Source: Thalassobaculaceae bacterium
GTDB lineage: Bacteria > Pseudomonadota > Alphaproteobacteria > Thalassobaculales > Thalassobaculaceae
Direction of reading: 5' to 3'
Length of the DNA: 64,000 bases
NCBI GenBank assembly: GCA_029212785.1
Contig: JARGOG010000013.1
Location: forward strand, 1-64,000
In this document: in pieces, positions 8,764 through 16,706 of the stretch
Layout of the letters: the number at the start of each line of letters is the position of its first letter
How positions within the stretch are numbered: position 1 is the stretch's first letter
Made by a program: the position numbers and the translations under genes
The notes under the pieces: model-generated
What the model saw: only the letters and a program-made list of their open reading frames with translations
Told to the model about the DNA's origin: nothing
Databases searched by the model: none

Positions 8764-9398
8764 GAGGCGTCCAGCAGGCCACGCACCCGCCGGAATACGT
8801 CGTGGAACATCTGTTCGGTCAGCCGACCGGTATTCGTGTTGTAGCGCGAGCAGTGGTACGAGCTGACCAGCCTCCGGCCATCCTCCAGATCGTGCACCGT
8901 GTCATGGCCGAACTTCGCGGATGTTTTCTTGCGGCCCTTGGCCGCGAGGGTGGCCCCATGGGCCAGCGACCCCAGCACCAGAATGACCTTGAGATTGGCC
9001 ATTTCCTCGAGTGTCGCCGTCAGGAACGGCCGGCAGGCGCTCACCTCCGCCCCCACCGGCTTGTTCTGCGGCGGCACGCAGCGCACGGCGTTGGTGATCC
9101 GGCAATCGATCAGGGACAGCCCGTCATCCGGCCGTTTGTCGTAGTCGCCGGCGGCGAAGCCGAAGGTCCTGAGGGTGGCGTAGAGCAGGTCACCCGCGTA
9201 ATCACCGGTGAAGGGGCGGCCGGTGCGGTTCGCCCCTTTCAGACCCGGCGCCATGCCGACGACCAGCAGCCGCGCGTCGGCGGCGCCGAAGCTCGGCACC
9301 GGCGCGTTGTGGAAATCTGGGTACAGCGCCGCGTTCTCTGCCCGAAACCCGACGAGTCGCGAACAGAGAACGCAGTCCAGTGGCGGATTACTCAGCAT
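8760..9398 (-). CDS. uracil-DNA glycosylase family 5-like protein
   Basis: 212-residue iron-sulfur uracil-DNA glycosylase, closest in motifs to the UdgB (family 5) branch: PLDCVLCSRLVGFR at the N-terminus with the first two cysteine ligands, VGMAPGLKGANRTGRPFTGD as motif 1 region, DCRITNAVRCVPPQNKP with two more cysteines nearby, and HCSRYNTNTGRLT as the motif 3 region. UdgB enzymes lack the polar motif 1 residue of other UDGs and remove uracil, hypoxanthine and similar bases. The frame continues to the convergent DoxX-like gene and overlaps it by 4 bases. The ribosome binding site is weak, so the start may differ slightly. Confidence 0.9.
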   Translation of the reverse strand: MLSNPPLDCVLCSRLVGFRAENAALYPDFHNAPVPSFGAADARLLVVGMAPGLKGANRTGRPFTGDYAGDLLYATLRTFGFAAGDYDKRPDDGLSLIDCRITNAVRCVPPQNKPVGAEVSACRPFLTATLEEMANLKVILVLGSLAHGATLAAKGRKKTSAKFGHDTVHDLEDGRRLVSSYHCSRYNTNTGRLTEQMFHDVFRRVRGLLDAS

Positions 9399-9421
9399 CG
9401 ATGAGCAAAGACCTTCAGGTC

Positions 9422-10108
9422 TCAGCGACGGGGAGGCGGCGTCCGGCGGACGACCGCCGGCGGCTCGTCGTCCTCGTACTCATCGTCGACGAAATCCTCT
9501 TCATCGTCGAGATCTTCGTCGGCCTCGACAGGGGCGGAGTGCGGGGCACTCGGCCGCTCTCGACGCGGACCGCGGTCCGAATGAACGCGTTCGATCTGAG
9601 CAGAAAGCTGATCGAGTTCGATGAACTGATCGGCTTGGCGGCGCAGTTCGTCGGCGATCATCGGCGGCTGGGTCCGGATCGAGGACACAACCGACGCCCG
9701 CACGCCCTTGCGCTGCACGGCTTCCAGCAGCGAGCGGAAATCACCGTCGCCGGAGAACAGGACCACGTGATCGACCCGATCGACGATCTCCATCATGTCG
9801 ACCGCCAGCTCGATATCCATGTTGCCCTTCACCTTGCGGCGACCGGCGCTGTCGGTGAACTCCTTAGCGGGCTTCGTGACCAGGGTGTAGCCGTTGTAGT
9901 CGAGCCAGTCGACGAGCGGCCGGATCGGCGAATACTCCTGATCTTCAAGCAGGGCCGTATAGTAGAATGCGCGGATCATCCGGCCCTTGCCGGCGAACAG
10001 ATCGAGCAGCCGTTTGTAGTCGATGTCGAAGCCGAGTGACCGAGCTGCGGAGTAGAGATTGGCGCCGTCGATGAATAGTGCAACGCGTTCGCCAGGGTGA
10101 AAAATCAT
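9422..10108 (-). CDS. NYN-domain (LabA/DUF88) protein with acidic tail
   Basis: PIN-like NYN-domain protein, 228 residues, probably a metal-dependent ribonuclease or RNA-processing factor by family. Acidic site residues are visible in ALFIDGANLYSAARSLG (first Asp near residue 14), KGNMDIELAVDMMEI and VLFSGDGDFRSLLE, and the Arg-Lys GVRASVVSS strand follows. The last 45 residues are a run of acidic residues (DLDDEEDFVDDEYEDDE) ending in a basic-proline segment, beyond the normal NYN fold. The ATG at 10108 is preceded by AAAGGA at 6 to 7 bases; the frame upstream of it has no support. Divergent from folK over an AT-rich gap. Confidence 0.9.
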   Translation of the reverse strand: MIFHPGERVALFIDGANLYSAARSLGFDIDYKRLLDLFAGKGRMIRAFYYTALLEDQEYSPIRPLVDWLDYNGYTLVTKPAKEFTDSAGRRKVKGNMDIELAVDMMEIVDRVDHVVLFSGDGDFRSLLEAVQRKGVRASVVSSIRTQPPMIADELRRQADQFIELDQLSAQIERVHSDRGPRRERPSAPHSAPVEADEDLDDEEDFVDDEYEDDEPPAVVRRTPPPRR

Positions 10109-10325
10109 ATGCAATCCTTTCAATTGCTTTTCGGCTTTTATTGAGATGAATTCTTTAGATTTCGGCAGGGAGCTGAGCAATGACGCCTCCTGCGCCGAAC
10201 GGATTGCAGTCTAGGTCTGAATGTGGGCTGATGTACAGGACTAAGGCCTTTATTGGAGGCGTGTAGCATATGGTTAATTCGAGAATGCGGGTACTAGGTC
10301 CGGGGTTATCTAAGGGCGCTCCGGC

Positions 10326-10823
10326 ATGATCGTCGTTGCCGTTGGCGCCAACCTTCCGGCGACCGGATTTGACGACCCGCTGGCCACTTGCGAAGCGGCG
10401 GTTGCACGGCTGGATCAGGACCAGGACATCCGGGTGACCAAGCGGTCGCGCTGGTACGAGTCCGAGCCGGTGCCAAAGTCGAATCAACCCTGGTATGTGA
10501 ACGGCGCCGTTGCCGTCGAGACCGATCTGATCCCCGAGGTTCTGCTGGCACGCCTGCATGTGATCGAGGAATCTTTCGGTCGGGTGCGTCGAATCCGCAA
10601 CGAGGCCCGTCCGCTCGACCTTGACCTGATCGATTATGACGGCCAGGTCCGCATCGGCGCCGTCGCGCCGACCCTGCCGCATCCGCGGGCGGCGGAGCGC
10701 GCTTTCGTGCTGCTGCCGATCCGCGACCTGGACCCCGCGTGGAACCATCCGGTTTCGGGTCGGGACGTGGCGAGCCTGATCGCCGCGCTGCCGGAAGACG
10801 AGGGCGCGATCAGGGCGATCTGA
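10326..10823 (+). CDS. folK: 2-amino-4-hydroxy-6-hydroxymethyldihydropteridine pyrophosphokinase
   Basis: FolK, which transfers pyrophosphate from ATP to the pterin alcohol ahead of dihydropteroate synthesis. 165 residues. Visible: GANLP near the N-terminus, SRWYESEPV, QPWYVNGAVAVET, and the signature RNEARPLDLDLIDYD (family pattern R-N-x-x-R-x-L-D-x-D) with the magnesium-binding aspartates, then LPHPRAAERAFVLLPI. In Alphaproteobacteria folK commonly precedes rpoZ and rsh, as here. The start codon is the first in the frame at a plausible position; the gap upstream is shared with the divergent NYN gene. Confidence 0.96.
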   Translation: MIVVAVGANLPATGFDDPLATCEAAVARLDQDQDIRVTKRSRWYESEPVPKSNQPWYVNGAVAVETDLIPEVLLARLHVIEESFGRVRRIRNEARPLDLDLIDYDGQVRIGAVAPTLPHPRAAERAFVLLPIRDLDPAWNHPVSGRDVASLIAALPEDEGAIRAI

Positions 10824-10827
10824 CCCC

Positions 10828-10859
10828 CGGAACCGTCGGGCCGAGCCCTGGCGGTTCCC
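10828..10859 (+). terminator. possible hairpin after folK
   Basis: Arms GGAACCG (10829-10835) and CGGTTCC (10852-10858) with a 16-base GC-rich loop, 5 bases after the folK stop. There is no T-run, so this is at best a weak or Rho-assisted terminator. Confidence 0.35.
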
Positions 10860-10908
10860 TCCCGGGAAATCCGCCAGCGATATTGGCGCGAAATCACATG
10901 GATCAACG

Positions 10909-10936
10909 CTTGTTTCGCGGGTGCGAGACCTATATG
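10909..10936 (+). promoter_or_regulatory. possible promoter of rpoZ
   Basis: CTTGTT at 10909-10914 and TATATG at 10931-10936 with 16 bases between, about 47 bases before the rpoZ start. It resembles the alphaproteobacterial housekeeping pattern (CTTGAC, 16-18, TATAAT-like), but is imperfect. Confidence 0.4.
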
Positions 10937-10982
10937 TTCTGCGGCTCCGCCTAATTCATGCGCACCCGATCGAGAGGCTTTC

Positions 10983-11414
10983 ATGGCCCGCGTTACCGTC
11001 GAAGACTGCATCGTCAAGATCCCGAACCGGTTCGACCTGGTGATGGCCGCCGCCCAGCGCTCGCGCGATGTCTCCGCGGGCTCCGCCATTACCGTCGACC
11101 GGGACAACGACAAGAACCCGGTTATCGCGCTGCGTGAGATCGCCGACGAGACGGTCGATATCGCGGCGCTGAACGAGGCTCTGATCAAGGGCCTGCAGAA
11201 GCATGTCGAGGTCGACGAGCCCGAGGACGACGATATGGAGCGCCTGATCGGCTCCGATGCCGGCGCCGGCAGTGTCGGACTGGACGGCCGCCTCGCGGAG
11301 GGTGAAACTCTCGGTGAGGATGCGGCGGCGGGCCTCGGATTGGGGATCGAACAGAGTGAAGGCGGACAGCAGTTCGAAGATGTCGACAGCAGTGAGCTCG
11401 ACCGCGAAGGTTGA
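10983..11414 (+). CDS. rpoZ: RNA polymerase omega subunit
   Basis: Omega subunit, which helps beta-prime folding and assembly and, in many bacteria, ppGpp binding. The N-terminal part is fully typical: [51 protein letters not shown] and the [14 protein letters not shown] segment. At 143 residues it is longer than common omega proteins; the last 55 or so residues are a low-complexity acidic Gly/Glu/Asp-rich tail with no clear homology. It sits between folK and rsh, the usual alphaproteobacterial position. A GAGAGG sequence lies before the start. Confidence 0.96.
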   Translation: MARVTVEDCIVKIPNRFDLVMAAAQRSRDVSAGSAITVDRDNDKNPVIALREIADETVDIAALNEALIKGLQKHVEVDEPEDDDMERLIGSDAGAGSVGLDGRLAEGETLGEDAAAGLGLGIEQSEGGQQFEDVDSSELDREG

Positions 11415-11465
11415 TGCCTCGTCCGTGACTGCGCCTTGCCAAAGGGCCCGGCGCCCAGCCGTTCG

Positions 11466-11488
11466 TCAGCACCTGTCTGAGGTGCTGA
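11466..11488 (+). promoter_or_regulatory. perfect hairpin masking the rsh ribosome binding site
   Basis: TCAGCACCT (11466-11474) pairs perfectly with AGGTGCTGA (11480-11488) around the loop GTCTG. The only Shine-Dalgarno-like sequence before rsh, GAGGTG (11479-11484), lies in this loop and 3' arm; the start codon at 11493 is 4 bases beyond the stem. The hairpin could limit translation of rsh, or act as a weak terminator of rpoZ. There is no T-run, which favours the first reading. Confidence 0.55.
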
Positions 11489-11492
11489 CCCC

Positions 11493-13637
11493 ATGATCCG
11501 CCAATACGAACTGGTCGACCGCGTGTGCGCCTACGATCCGACGACGGACGAGGCGGCGCTGGATCGCGCGTATGTCTACGCGATGAAAATGCACGGCTCG
11601 CAGACGCGGGCGTCCGGCGATCCGTATTTCTCCCATCCGCTCGAAGTCGCCGGCATTCTGACTGAAATGAAACTCGATCACGGCACGGTCATCACCGCGC
11701 TGCTGCATGACGTGATCGAGGATACCGAAGCCACTCTCGGCGACGTCCGCAACCTGTTCGGCGACGAGATCGCCCGACTGGTCGACGGCGTGACCAAGCT
11801 GACTCGGATCGAACTGCAGTCGGATCGGACCAAGCAGGCCGAGAACTTCCGCAAACTGGTGCTGGCGATGAGCCAGGATATCCGGGTCCTGTTGGTGAAA
11901 TTGGCCGACCGGGTGCACAATATGCGCACCCTGCATTTCATCAAGAATCCGGATAAGCGCCGCCGCATCGCCGCGGAAACCATGGACATCTACGCGCCGC
12001 TCGCCGCGCGCATCGGCATCAATGAAATCAAGGACGAGCTCGAAGACCTCGCCTTCGCCGAGATCAATCCCGACGCCCGCGCCTCGATCAAGGCCCGTCT
12101 CGACTTTCTGCGCGCCGAGGGCGGTGACATGGTCGAGAGCATCATCGCCGAGCTCAAACAGAAGCTCGCCGATACCGGCGTCATCGCCGAGGTGTCCGGC
12201 CGGATGAAGACGCCGTATTCGATCTGGCAGAAGATGCAGCGCAAGGAAGTCGGCATCGAGCAACTGTCCGACATCATGGCGTTCCGCCTGGTCGTCGACG
12301 ATATCGGCAACTGCTACCAATGTCTCGGCGCGATGCACGGCTCGTATCCGGTCGTGCCGGGGCGTTTCAAGGACTACATCTCGACGCCGAAGCCGAATGG
12401 TTACCGGTCGCTGCACACCGGCATAATCGGCCCGCACCGCCAGCGGATCGAGGTGCAGATCCGTACCCGCGAGATGCACGACATCGCCGAACTCGGCGTC
12501 GCCGCGCACTGGAACTACAAGCAGCGCGATGCGGTCAACGAGGGCAAGCAGTACCGATGGATCCGCGAGCTGCTCGACATTCTCGAGCAGGCCTCGGGGC
12601 CTGAGGAGTTCCTCGAGCACACCAAGCTCGAGATGTACCAGGATCAGGTCTTCTGCTTCACGCCCAAGGGCGATCTGATCGCCCTGCCGCAGGGCGCGGT
12701 GCCGATCGATTTCGCCTATGCCGTCCATTCCGAGGTCGGCGACCGCTGCGTCGGCGCCAAGCTGAACGGTCGGCTGGTGCCGCTGATGACACAACTGCGC
12801 AACGGCGACCAGGTGGAGGTCGTCACCTCCAAGACCTCGACCCCGTCTCCCAACTGGGAACAGATCGTCGTTACCGGCAAGGCCAAGGCGCGGATCCGAC
12901 GCTTCGTGCGGCTCAAGCGGCGCCAGCAGTTCTCCGATCTCGGCAAGGCGATGCTGCAGAAGGCGTTCCGCCAGGAAGGCCATCCGTTCTCGGAGAAGCA
13001 GCTCGAGCCGCTGCTCAATCGGTTCCATGCCGAAGCGGTCGAGGATCTGTATGCCGGGATCGGCGAGGGGCTGGAGCGGGCGCTGGAAATCGTGCACGCG
13101 GTTCACCCGCATGTGCCGGAGCCGAAGAAGGACGAGAATGTCGTCCCCATTGCCCGGGCGCGCGGCCGGGCGAAGAAATCGAAACAGAAGGACGCGCTGC
13201 CGATCCGCGGCCTGATCGATGGCATGGCCATGCATTTCGCCCGCTGCTGCCATCCGCTCCCGGGCGAGCGGATTGTCGGCATCGTGACCACGGGCAAGGG
13301 TGTGACGATCCACACCATCGACTGCGAGACGCTGGACGGGTTTCAGGATCAGCCGGAGCGCTGGGTCGACGTCGCCTGGGACGACGACGCGGACTCCGCC
13401 CATGTCGGCCGTCTGGACGTGGTGATCGCCAACGAGCCGGGGAGCCTGGGGGCGCTGTCGACCGTGATCGGCAAGAACGGCGGCAACATCATGAACCTGA
13501 AGATCGCCAACCGCTCGATCGACTTCTTCGAGATGCTGATCGACGTCGAGGTCGCCGATATACGCCATCTCACGACGATCATCGCCGCCCTGCGAGCCAC
13601 ACCGGTGATCAATTCCGTTGACCGGGCCCGGGGCTGA
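11493..13637 (+). CDS. rsh: bifunctional (p)ppGpp synthetase/hydrolase
   Basis: RelA/SpoT homolog, 714 residues, that makes and degrades (p)ppGpp in the stringent response. Domains in order: HD hydrolase (residues about 25-180, with LLHDVIEDT near 71), synthetase (about 235-350, containing GRFKDYISTPKPNGYRSLHT), TGS (about 380-450), helical linker, and C-terminal ACT (about 640-710). The RFKD sequence is the RxKD form found in bifunctional enzymes, rather than the ExDD form of synthetase-only RelA, and the HD residues are intact, so both activities are expected. A hairpin covers its ribosome binding site. It is followed 12 bases later by acpS. Confidence 0.97.
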   Translation: MIRQYELVDRVCAYDPTTDEAALDRAYVYAMKMHGSQTRASGDPYFSHPLEVAGILTEMKLDHGTVITALLHDVIEDTEATLGDVRNLFGDEIARLVDGVTKLTRIELQSDRTKQAENFRKLVLAMSQDIRVLLVKLADRVHNMRTLHFIKNPDKRRRIAAETMDIYAPLAARIGINEIKDELEDLAFAEINPDARASIKARLDFLRAEGGDMVESIIAELKQKLADTGVIAEVSGRMKTPYSIWQKMQRKEVGIEQLSDIMAFRLVVDDIGNCYQCLGAMHGSYPVVPGRFKDYISTPKPNGYRSLHTGIIGPHRQRIEVQIRTREMHDIAELGVAAHWNYKQRDAVNEGKQYRWIRELLDILEQASGPEEFLEHTKLEMYQDQVFCFTPKGDLIALPQGAVPIDFAYAVHSEVGDRCVGAKLNGRLVPLMTQLRNGDQVEVVTSKTSTPSPNWEQIVVTGKAKARIRRFVRLKRRQQFSDLGKAMLQKAFRQEGHPFSEKQLEPLLNRFHAEAVEDLYAGIGEGLERALEIVHAVHPHVPEPKKDENVVPIARARGRAKKSKQKDALPIRGLIDGMAMHFARCCHPLPGERIVGIVTTGKGVTIHTIDCETLDGFQDQPERWVDVAWDDDADSAHVGRLDVVIANEPGSLGALSTVIGKNGGNIMNLKIANRSIDFFEMLIDVEVADIRHLTTIIAALRATPVINSVDRARG

Positions 13638-13649
13638 GGAGGCGACGCG

Positions 13650-14078
13650 ATGATCCTGGGGATCGGTGCCGATCTGGTCGACACCCGCCGGATCGAGGCG
13701 GCGCTTACGCGGTTCGGCGACCGGTTCCGCCATCGCTGCTTCGCCGAGCAGGAGATCGCCCGGGCCGAGGGCGCGGCCGATCCGGCGCTGGTCTATGCCA
13801 AACGCTTCGCCGCCAAGGAGGCGATCTGGAAGGCGCTGGGCGACGATGCCCGCGAAGGGATCCAGTGGCGTGAACTGGTGGTGGAGAACGCGCGCTCCGG
13901 CAAGCCCCGGTTCGTCCTCAGCGGCCGCGCGGCGGCCCGTCTGGCCGACTTGACGCCCGCGGGCATGGTGGCGCGGATCGATCTGTCGCTGTCGGACGAG
14001 CCGCCCTTCGCCCAGGCATTCGTGGTGGTGTCGGCCACACCGACCGAGTTCGAGGGGAGGCGCCCGGCCGGAGACTAG
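13650..14078 (+). CDS. acpS: holo-[acyl-carrier-protein] synthase
   Basis: AcpS moves the 4'-phosphopantetheine of CoA to a serine of apo-ACP for fatty acid synthesis. 142 residues. Motifs: ILGIGADLVDTRRIE at the N-terminus with the metal-binding aspartate, RFAEQE-like CFAEQEIARA, and AKRFAAKEAIWKALG with the second metal ligand glutamate and the CoA-binding lysines. In many Alphaproteobacteria pdxJ lies between rsh and acpS; here the gap is only 12 bases and pdxJ is absent. The stop codon lies in the loop of a perfect 10-bp hairpin. Confidence 0.96.
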   Translation: MILGIGADLVDTRRIEAALTRFGDRFRHRCFAEQEIARAEGAADPALVYAKRFAAKEAIWKALGDDAREGIQWRELVVENARSGKPRFVLSGRAAARLADLTPAGMVARIDLSLSDEPPFAQAFVVVSATPTEFEGRRPAGD

Positions 14079-14087
14079 CCGGGCGCC
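14059..14087 (+). terminator. hairpin over the acpS stop codon
   Basis: GGCGCCCGGC (14059-14068) pairs perfectly with GCCGGGCGCC (14078-14087). The 9-base loop contains most of the acpS stop codon. There is no T-run, so it may act as a pause, an RNA-stability element or a weak terminator before lepB. Confidence 0.45.
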
Positions 14088-14207
14088 ACGGCGCGGCATC
14101 GGGTAGCATCGGTGGGCATCGCTTGCCCCGGCGGCGCAAATTCGGCATACCGGTCCATACTCTCGCACACGGCTGAGGGTGCCGAGGTCTTGTCAGGATG
14201 GGTTTCG

Positions 14208-14936
14208 ATGGCAGCAAAGAAGACGGGCGGATACGGTGAGTTGATCCGCACCGTGGTAATCGCCTGCGCCATCGCGCTCGGCATTCGCACCTTCCTGTAT
14301 GAGCCGTTCAATATCCCCTCCGGGTCGATGATTCCGACATTGCTCGTTGGCGACTATCTGTTCGTCTCGAAAGTGTCGTACGGCTACAGCCGGTATTCCA
14401 TGCCGCTGTCCCTGCCGTTGATTCCGGGGCGCATCCTGTTCACCGAGCCGGAGCGTGGCGACGTCGTCGTCTTCAAGCTGCCGAGCGACAACAGTACCGA
14501 TTACATCAAACGGCTCGTCGGGCTGCCGGGCGACACGATCCAGGTCAAGGGCGGCATCCTGCACATCAATGGCGAGCCGGTTAAGCGTCGCCAGATCGAG
14601 GATTTCCAGCCGGAGAACGGTGGGCGCGCCGTTGCCCAGTTCATGGAGACCCTGCCGAACGGGCGCGAGCACCGAATTCTGGAGCTCAGCGACAGCATGA
14701 GCGCGGACAACACGCCGGTCTATCACGTGCCCGAAGGGCATTACTTCGCGATGGGCGACAACCGCGACAATTCGCGGGACAGCCGCTTCCCCGAGGTGGG
14801 CCCGATCCCGGCCGAGAATCTGGTGGGGCGGGCTGAAGTTCTTTTCTATTCGACGAATGGCACCGCCTCCTGGATGGAAATCTGGAAGTGGCCGTTCGCC
14901 ATTCGCTATGGCCGACTGCTGGACAGCATAGAATGA
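14208..14936 (+). CDS. lepB: signal peptidase I
   Basis: Leader peptidase that cleaves signal peptides on the outer face of the inner membrane. 242 residues. One N-terminal TM segment (LIRTVVIACAIALGIRTFL) leads to box B with the nucleophile serine in FNIPSGSMIPTLLVGD (near residue 36), the general-base lysine in DYIKRLVGLPGDTIQ, and box E GDNRDNSRDSRF. The start at 14208 has AGGATGG upstream; an ATG 10 bases earlier is out of frame and a longer in-frame extension to 14112 has no support. It overlaps rnc by 4 bases (ATGA), so the two are translationally coupled. Confidence 0.97.
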   Translation: MAAKKTGGYGELIRTVVIACAIALGIRTFLYEPFNIPSGSMIPTLLVGDYLFVSKVSYGYSRYSMPLSLPLIPGRILFTEPERGDVVVFKLPSDNSTDYIKRLVGLPGDTIQVKGGILHINGEPVKRRQIEDFQPENGGRAVAQFMETLPNGREHRILELSDSMSADNTPVYHVPEGHYFAMGDNRDNSRDSRFPEVGPIPAENLVGRAEVLFYSTNGTASWMEIWKWPFAIRYGRLLDSIE

Positions 14937-15616
14937 CATCGGACGATGGAGATTTGGCGGGCCTCGTCAAAATCCTGGGCCATGAGTTTGAACATCCGGA
15001 AGTGCTGCGGCGCGCGGTGACCCATGCCAGCGCGGAACCGCGGGCCTGGAACGCATACGAGCGTCTCGAGTTCCTGGGGGACAGGGTGCTGGCGCTCGTC
15101 GTCGCCGAACAGCTGCTCGACCGGTTTCCGCACGAGCGCGAAGGCGCGATCGCCAAGCGTCACGTCAACCTGGTCCGCCGCGAGGCGCTGGCCCAGGTGG
15201 CGCGGACCATCGATCTCGGGCGCTTTCTGATCCTGTCTCGGGGGGAGGACGACGCCGGTTCGCGCAACAGCGACACGATCCTGTCCGACGCCATGGAGGC
15301 GGTGATCGGTGCGCTGTATCTCGATGGCGGGCTGGAGGCGGCGAGCCGGTTCATCCTGAATGAGTGGAACCGGCTGCTGGAGCTGGATCTGCGCCCGCCC
15401 CAGGACCCGAAGACAACGCTGCAGGAATGGGCCCAGGGGCGTAAGCTGGCGTTGCCGCGCTACGATACGGTGTCCCAGTCCGGGCCGGCCCACGCGCCGG
15501 AATTCACCGTCCGGGTGGTCGTCGACGGACAGACGCCGACAGTCGGAATCGGCCGCTCGAAGCGGCTCGCCGAACAGGCGGCCGCCGCGGAACTGATCAA
15601 ACGGGTGGGAGCATGA
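14933..15616 (+). CDS. rnc: ribonuclease III
   Basis: Endonuclease for double-stranded RNA, acting in rRNA and mRNA processing. 227 residues: nuclease domain (about 1-155) with signature ERLEFLGDRVLALVVAEQLL carrying the acidic site residues, and SDAMEAVIGALYLDGGLEAA with the second set; double-stranded RNA-binding domain (about 158-225) starting DPKTTLQEWAQ and ending with the RSKRLAEQAAAAELI helix. It overlaps lepB upstream and era downstream by ATGA, making one coupled unit. Confidence 0.98.
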   Translation: MTSDDGDLAGLVKILGHEFEHPEVLRRAVTHASAEPRAWNAYERLEFLGDRVLALVVAEQLLDRFPHEREGAIAKRHVNLVRREALAQVARTIDLGRFLILSRGEDDAGSRNSDTILSDAMEAVIGALYLDGGLEAASRFILNEWNRLLELDLRPPQDPKTTLQEWAQGRKLALPRYDTVSQSGPAHAPEFTVRVVVDGQTPTVGIGRSKRLAEQAAAAELIKRVGA

Positions 15617-16515
15617 ACGTCCCTCGGACCCGCTGCGGCTTCGTCGCCCTTCTCGGGGCGCCCAATGCCGGAAAATCGACCCTGGTGAACCAACTTGTCG
15701 GCGCCAAGGTCTCGATCGTGACCCACAAGGTGCAGACGACCCGAACCCGTATCCGCGGCATTGCCCTCGAAGGCGACGCGCAGATCGTGCTGGTCGATAC
15801 GCCGGGGATCTTCAAGCCGAAGCGGCGCCTGGACCGGGCGATGGTGCATGCCGCCTGGGCCGGGGCAGGGGATGCCGACGTCGTCGTACTGGTGGCCGAC
15901 GCGCGCCAGGGCATCGACGACGACACGATGCGGATCATCGAGGGGTTGAGGGACGCCGGCCGCAAGGCGGTGCTGGCCCTGAACAAGGTCGACGATATCA
16001 AGCGCGAGAAACTGCTGCCCATCGCCGCCGCCTTCAGCGAGGTGTTCACCTTCGAGAAGGTGTTCATGATTTCGGCCCTGAACGGCAGCGGCTGCAAGGA
16101 TCTGCGCGCCTATCTCGCTGCGCATATGGTGCCGGGGCCGTGGCTGTATCCCGAGGACGAGTTGAGTGACCTGCCGATGCGCCTGATGGCGGCGGAGGTG
16201 ACCCGCGAGAAGGTGTACCTGCAGCTTCATGACGAGTTGCCGTACTCGGCGACGGTCGAAACCGATCAATGGACCGAACGCGACGACGGTTCGGTGCGGA
16301 TCGACCAGACCCTTTATGTGGAGCGCGACAGCCAGAAGAAGATCGCGCTCGGCAAGGGCGGACAGAAGATCAAGGAGATCGGGTCGCAGGCCCGCACCGA
16401 GCTTGAGGAGATGCTGGAACGCCGGGTCCACCTCTTCCTGTTCGTGAAGGTCCGGGAGAACTGGCAGGAAGACCGCCAGCGCCTCCGCGAATGGGGCTTG
16501 GAATGGGATGTGTGA
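15613..16515 (+). CDS. era: GTPase Era
   Basis: Ras-like GTPase that binds 16S rRNA and assists 30S assembly. 300 residues. G1 GAPNAGKSTLVNQ (about residue 16), G2 region QTTRTRIRG, G3 DTPGIF, G4 NKVD, and the C-terminal KH domain with ERDSQKKIALGKGGQKIKEI. The order lepB-rnc-era is conserved in many Proteobacteria. It starts inside the rnc stop codon. recO follows after a 191-base gap, so recO may have its own promoter. Confidence 0.98.
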   Translation: MNVPRTRCGFVALLGAPNAGKSTLVNQLVGAKVSIVTHKVQTTRTRIRGIALEGDAQIVLVDTPGIFKPKRRLDRAMVHAAWAGAGDADVVVLVADARQGIDDDTMRIIEGLRDAGRKAVLALNKVDDIKREKLLPIAAAFSEVFTFEKVFMISALNGSGCKDLRAYLAAHMVPGPWLYPEDELSDLPMRLMAAEVTREKVYLQLHDELPYSATVETDQWTERDDGSVRIDQTLYVERDSQKKIALGKGGQKIKEIGSQARTELEEMLERRVHLFLFVKVRENWQEDRQRLREWGLEWDV

Positions 16516-16706
16516 GCATCAGGCTCCCATCTCCGACCTGACCAATGACGTCCCGGCCGACCCCAGGCTCCGCGCCCGGACTTGGCGCGCGTCGCCGCCG
16601 CCCGGTCCCGGCCGGCGGGCAGACAGGGATGACGAATCGGTGTCGGCTTGGGGCGCGCTCATTGCTCCCGCTCCCCTCGTGGCCCGGTCCGCCATACTCT
16701 GAGCCC
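16516..16706. other. era-recO intergenic region
   Basis: 191 GC-rich bases with no convincing gene. The frame of recO stays open through most of it, but the resulting peptide is low complexity (RRRRP, GPP) and unlike RecO. The GTCCCGG, CCGGACT and GACAGGGATGACGAA stretches look like a decayed repetitive element of the kind found in alphaproteobacterial genomes; I cannot confirm other copies here. Confidence 0.35.

Noticed and set aside
11466-14168. 900-codon open frame on the minus strand opposite rsh and acpS
   Set aside because: It is an antisense shadow of high-GC codon use. The sequence is repetitive in His/Asp/Leu composition and has no family features.
16545-16706. N-terminal extension of recO
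   Set aside because: The added residues are low complexity and unlike RecO; the conserved start is at 16707.
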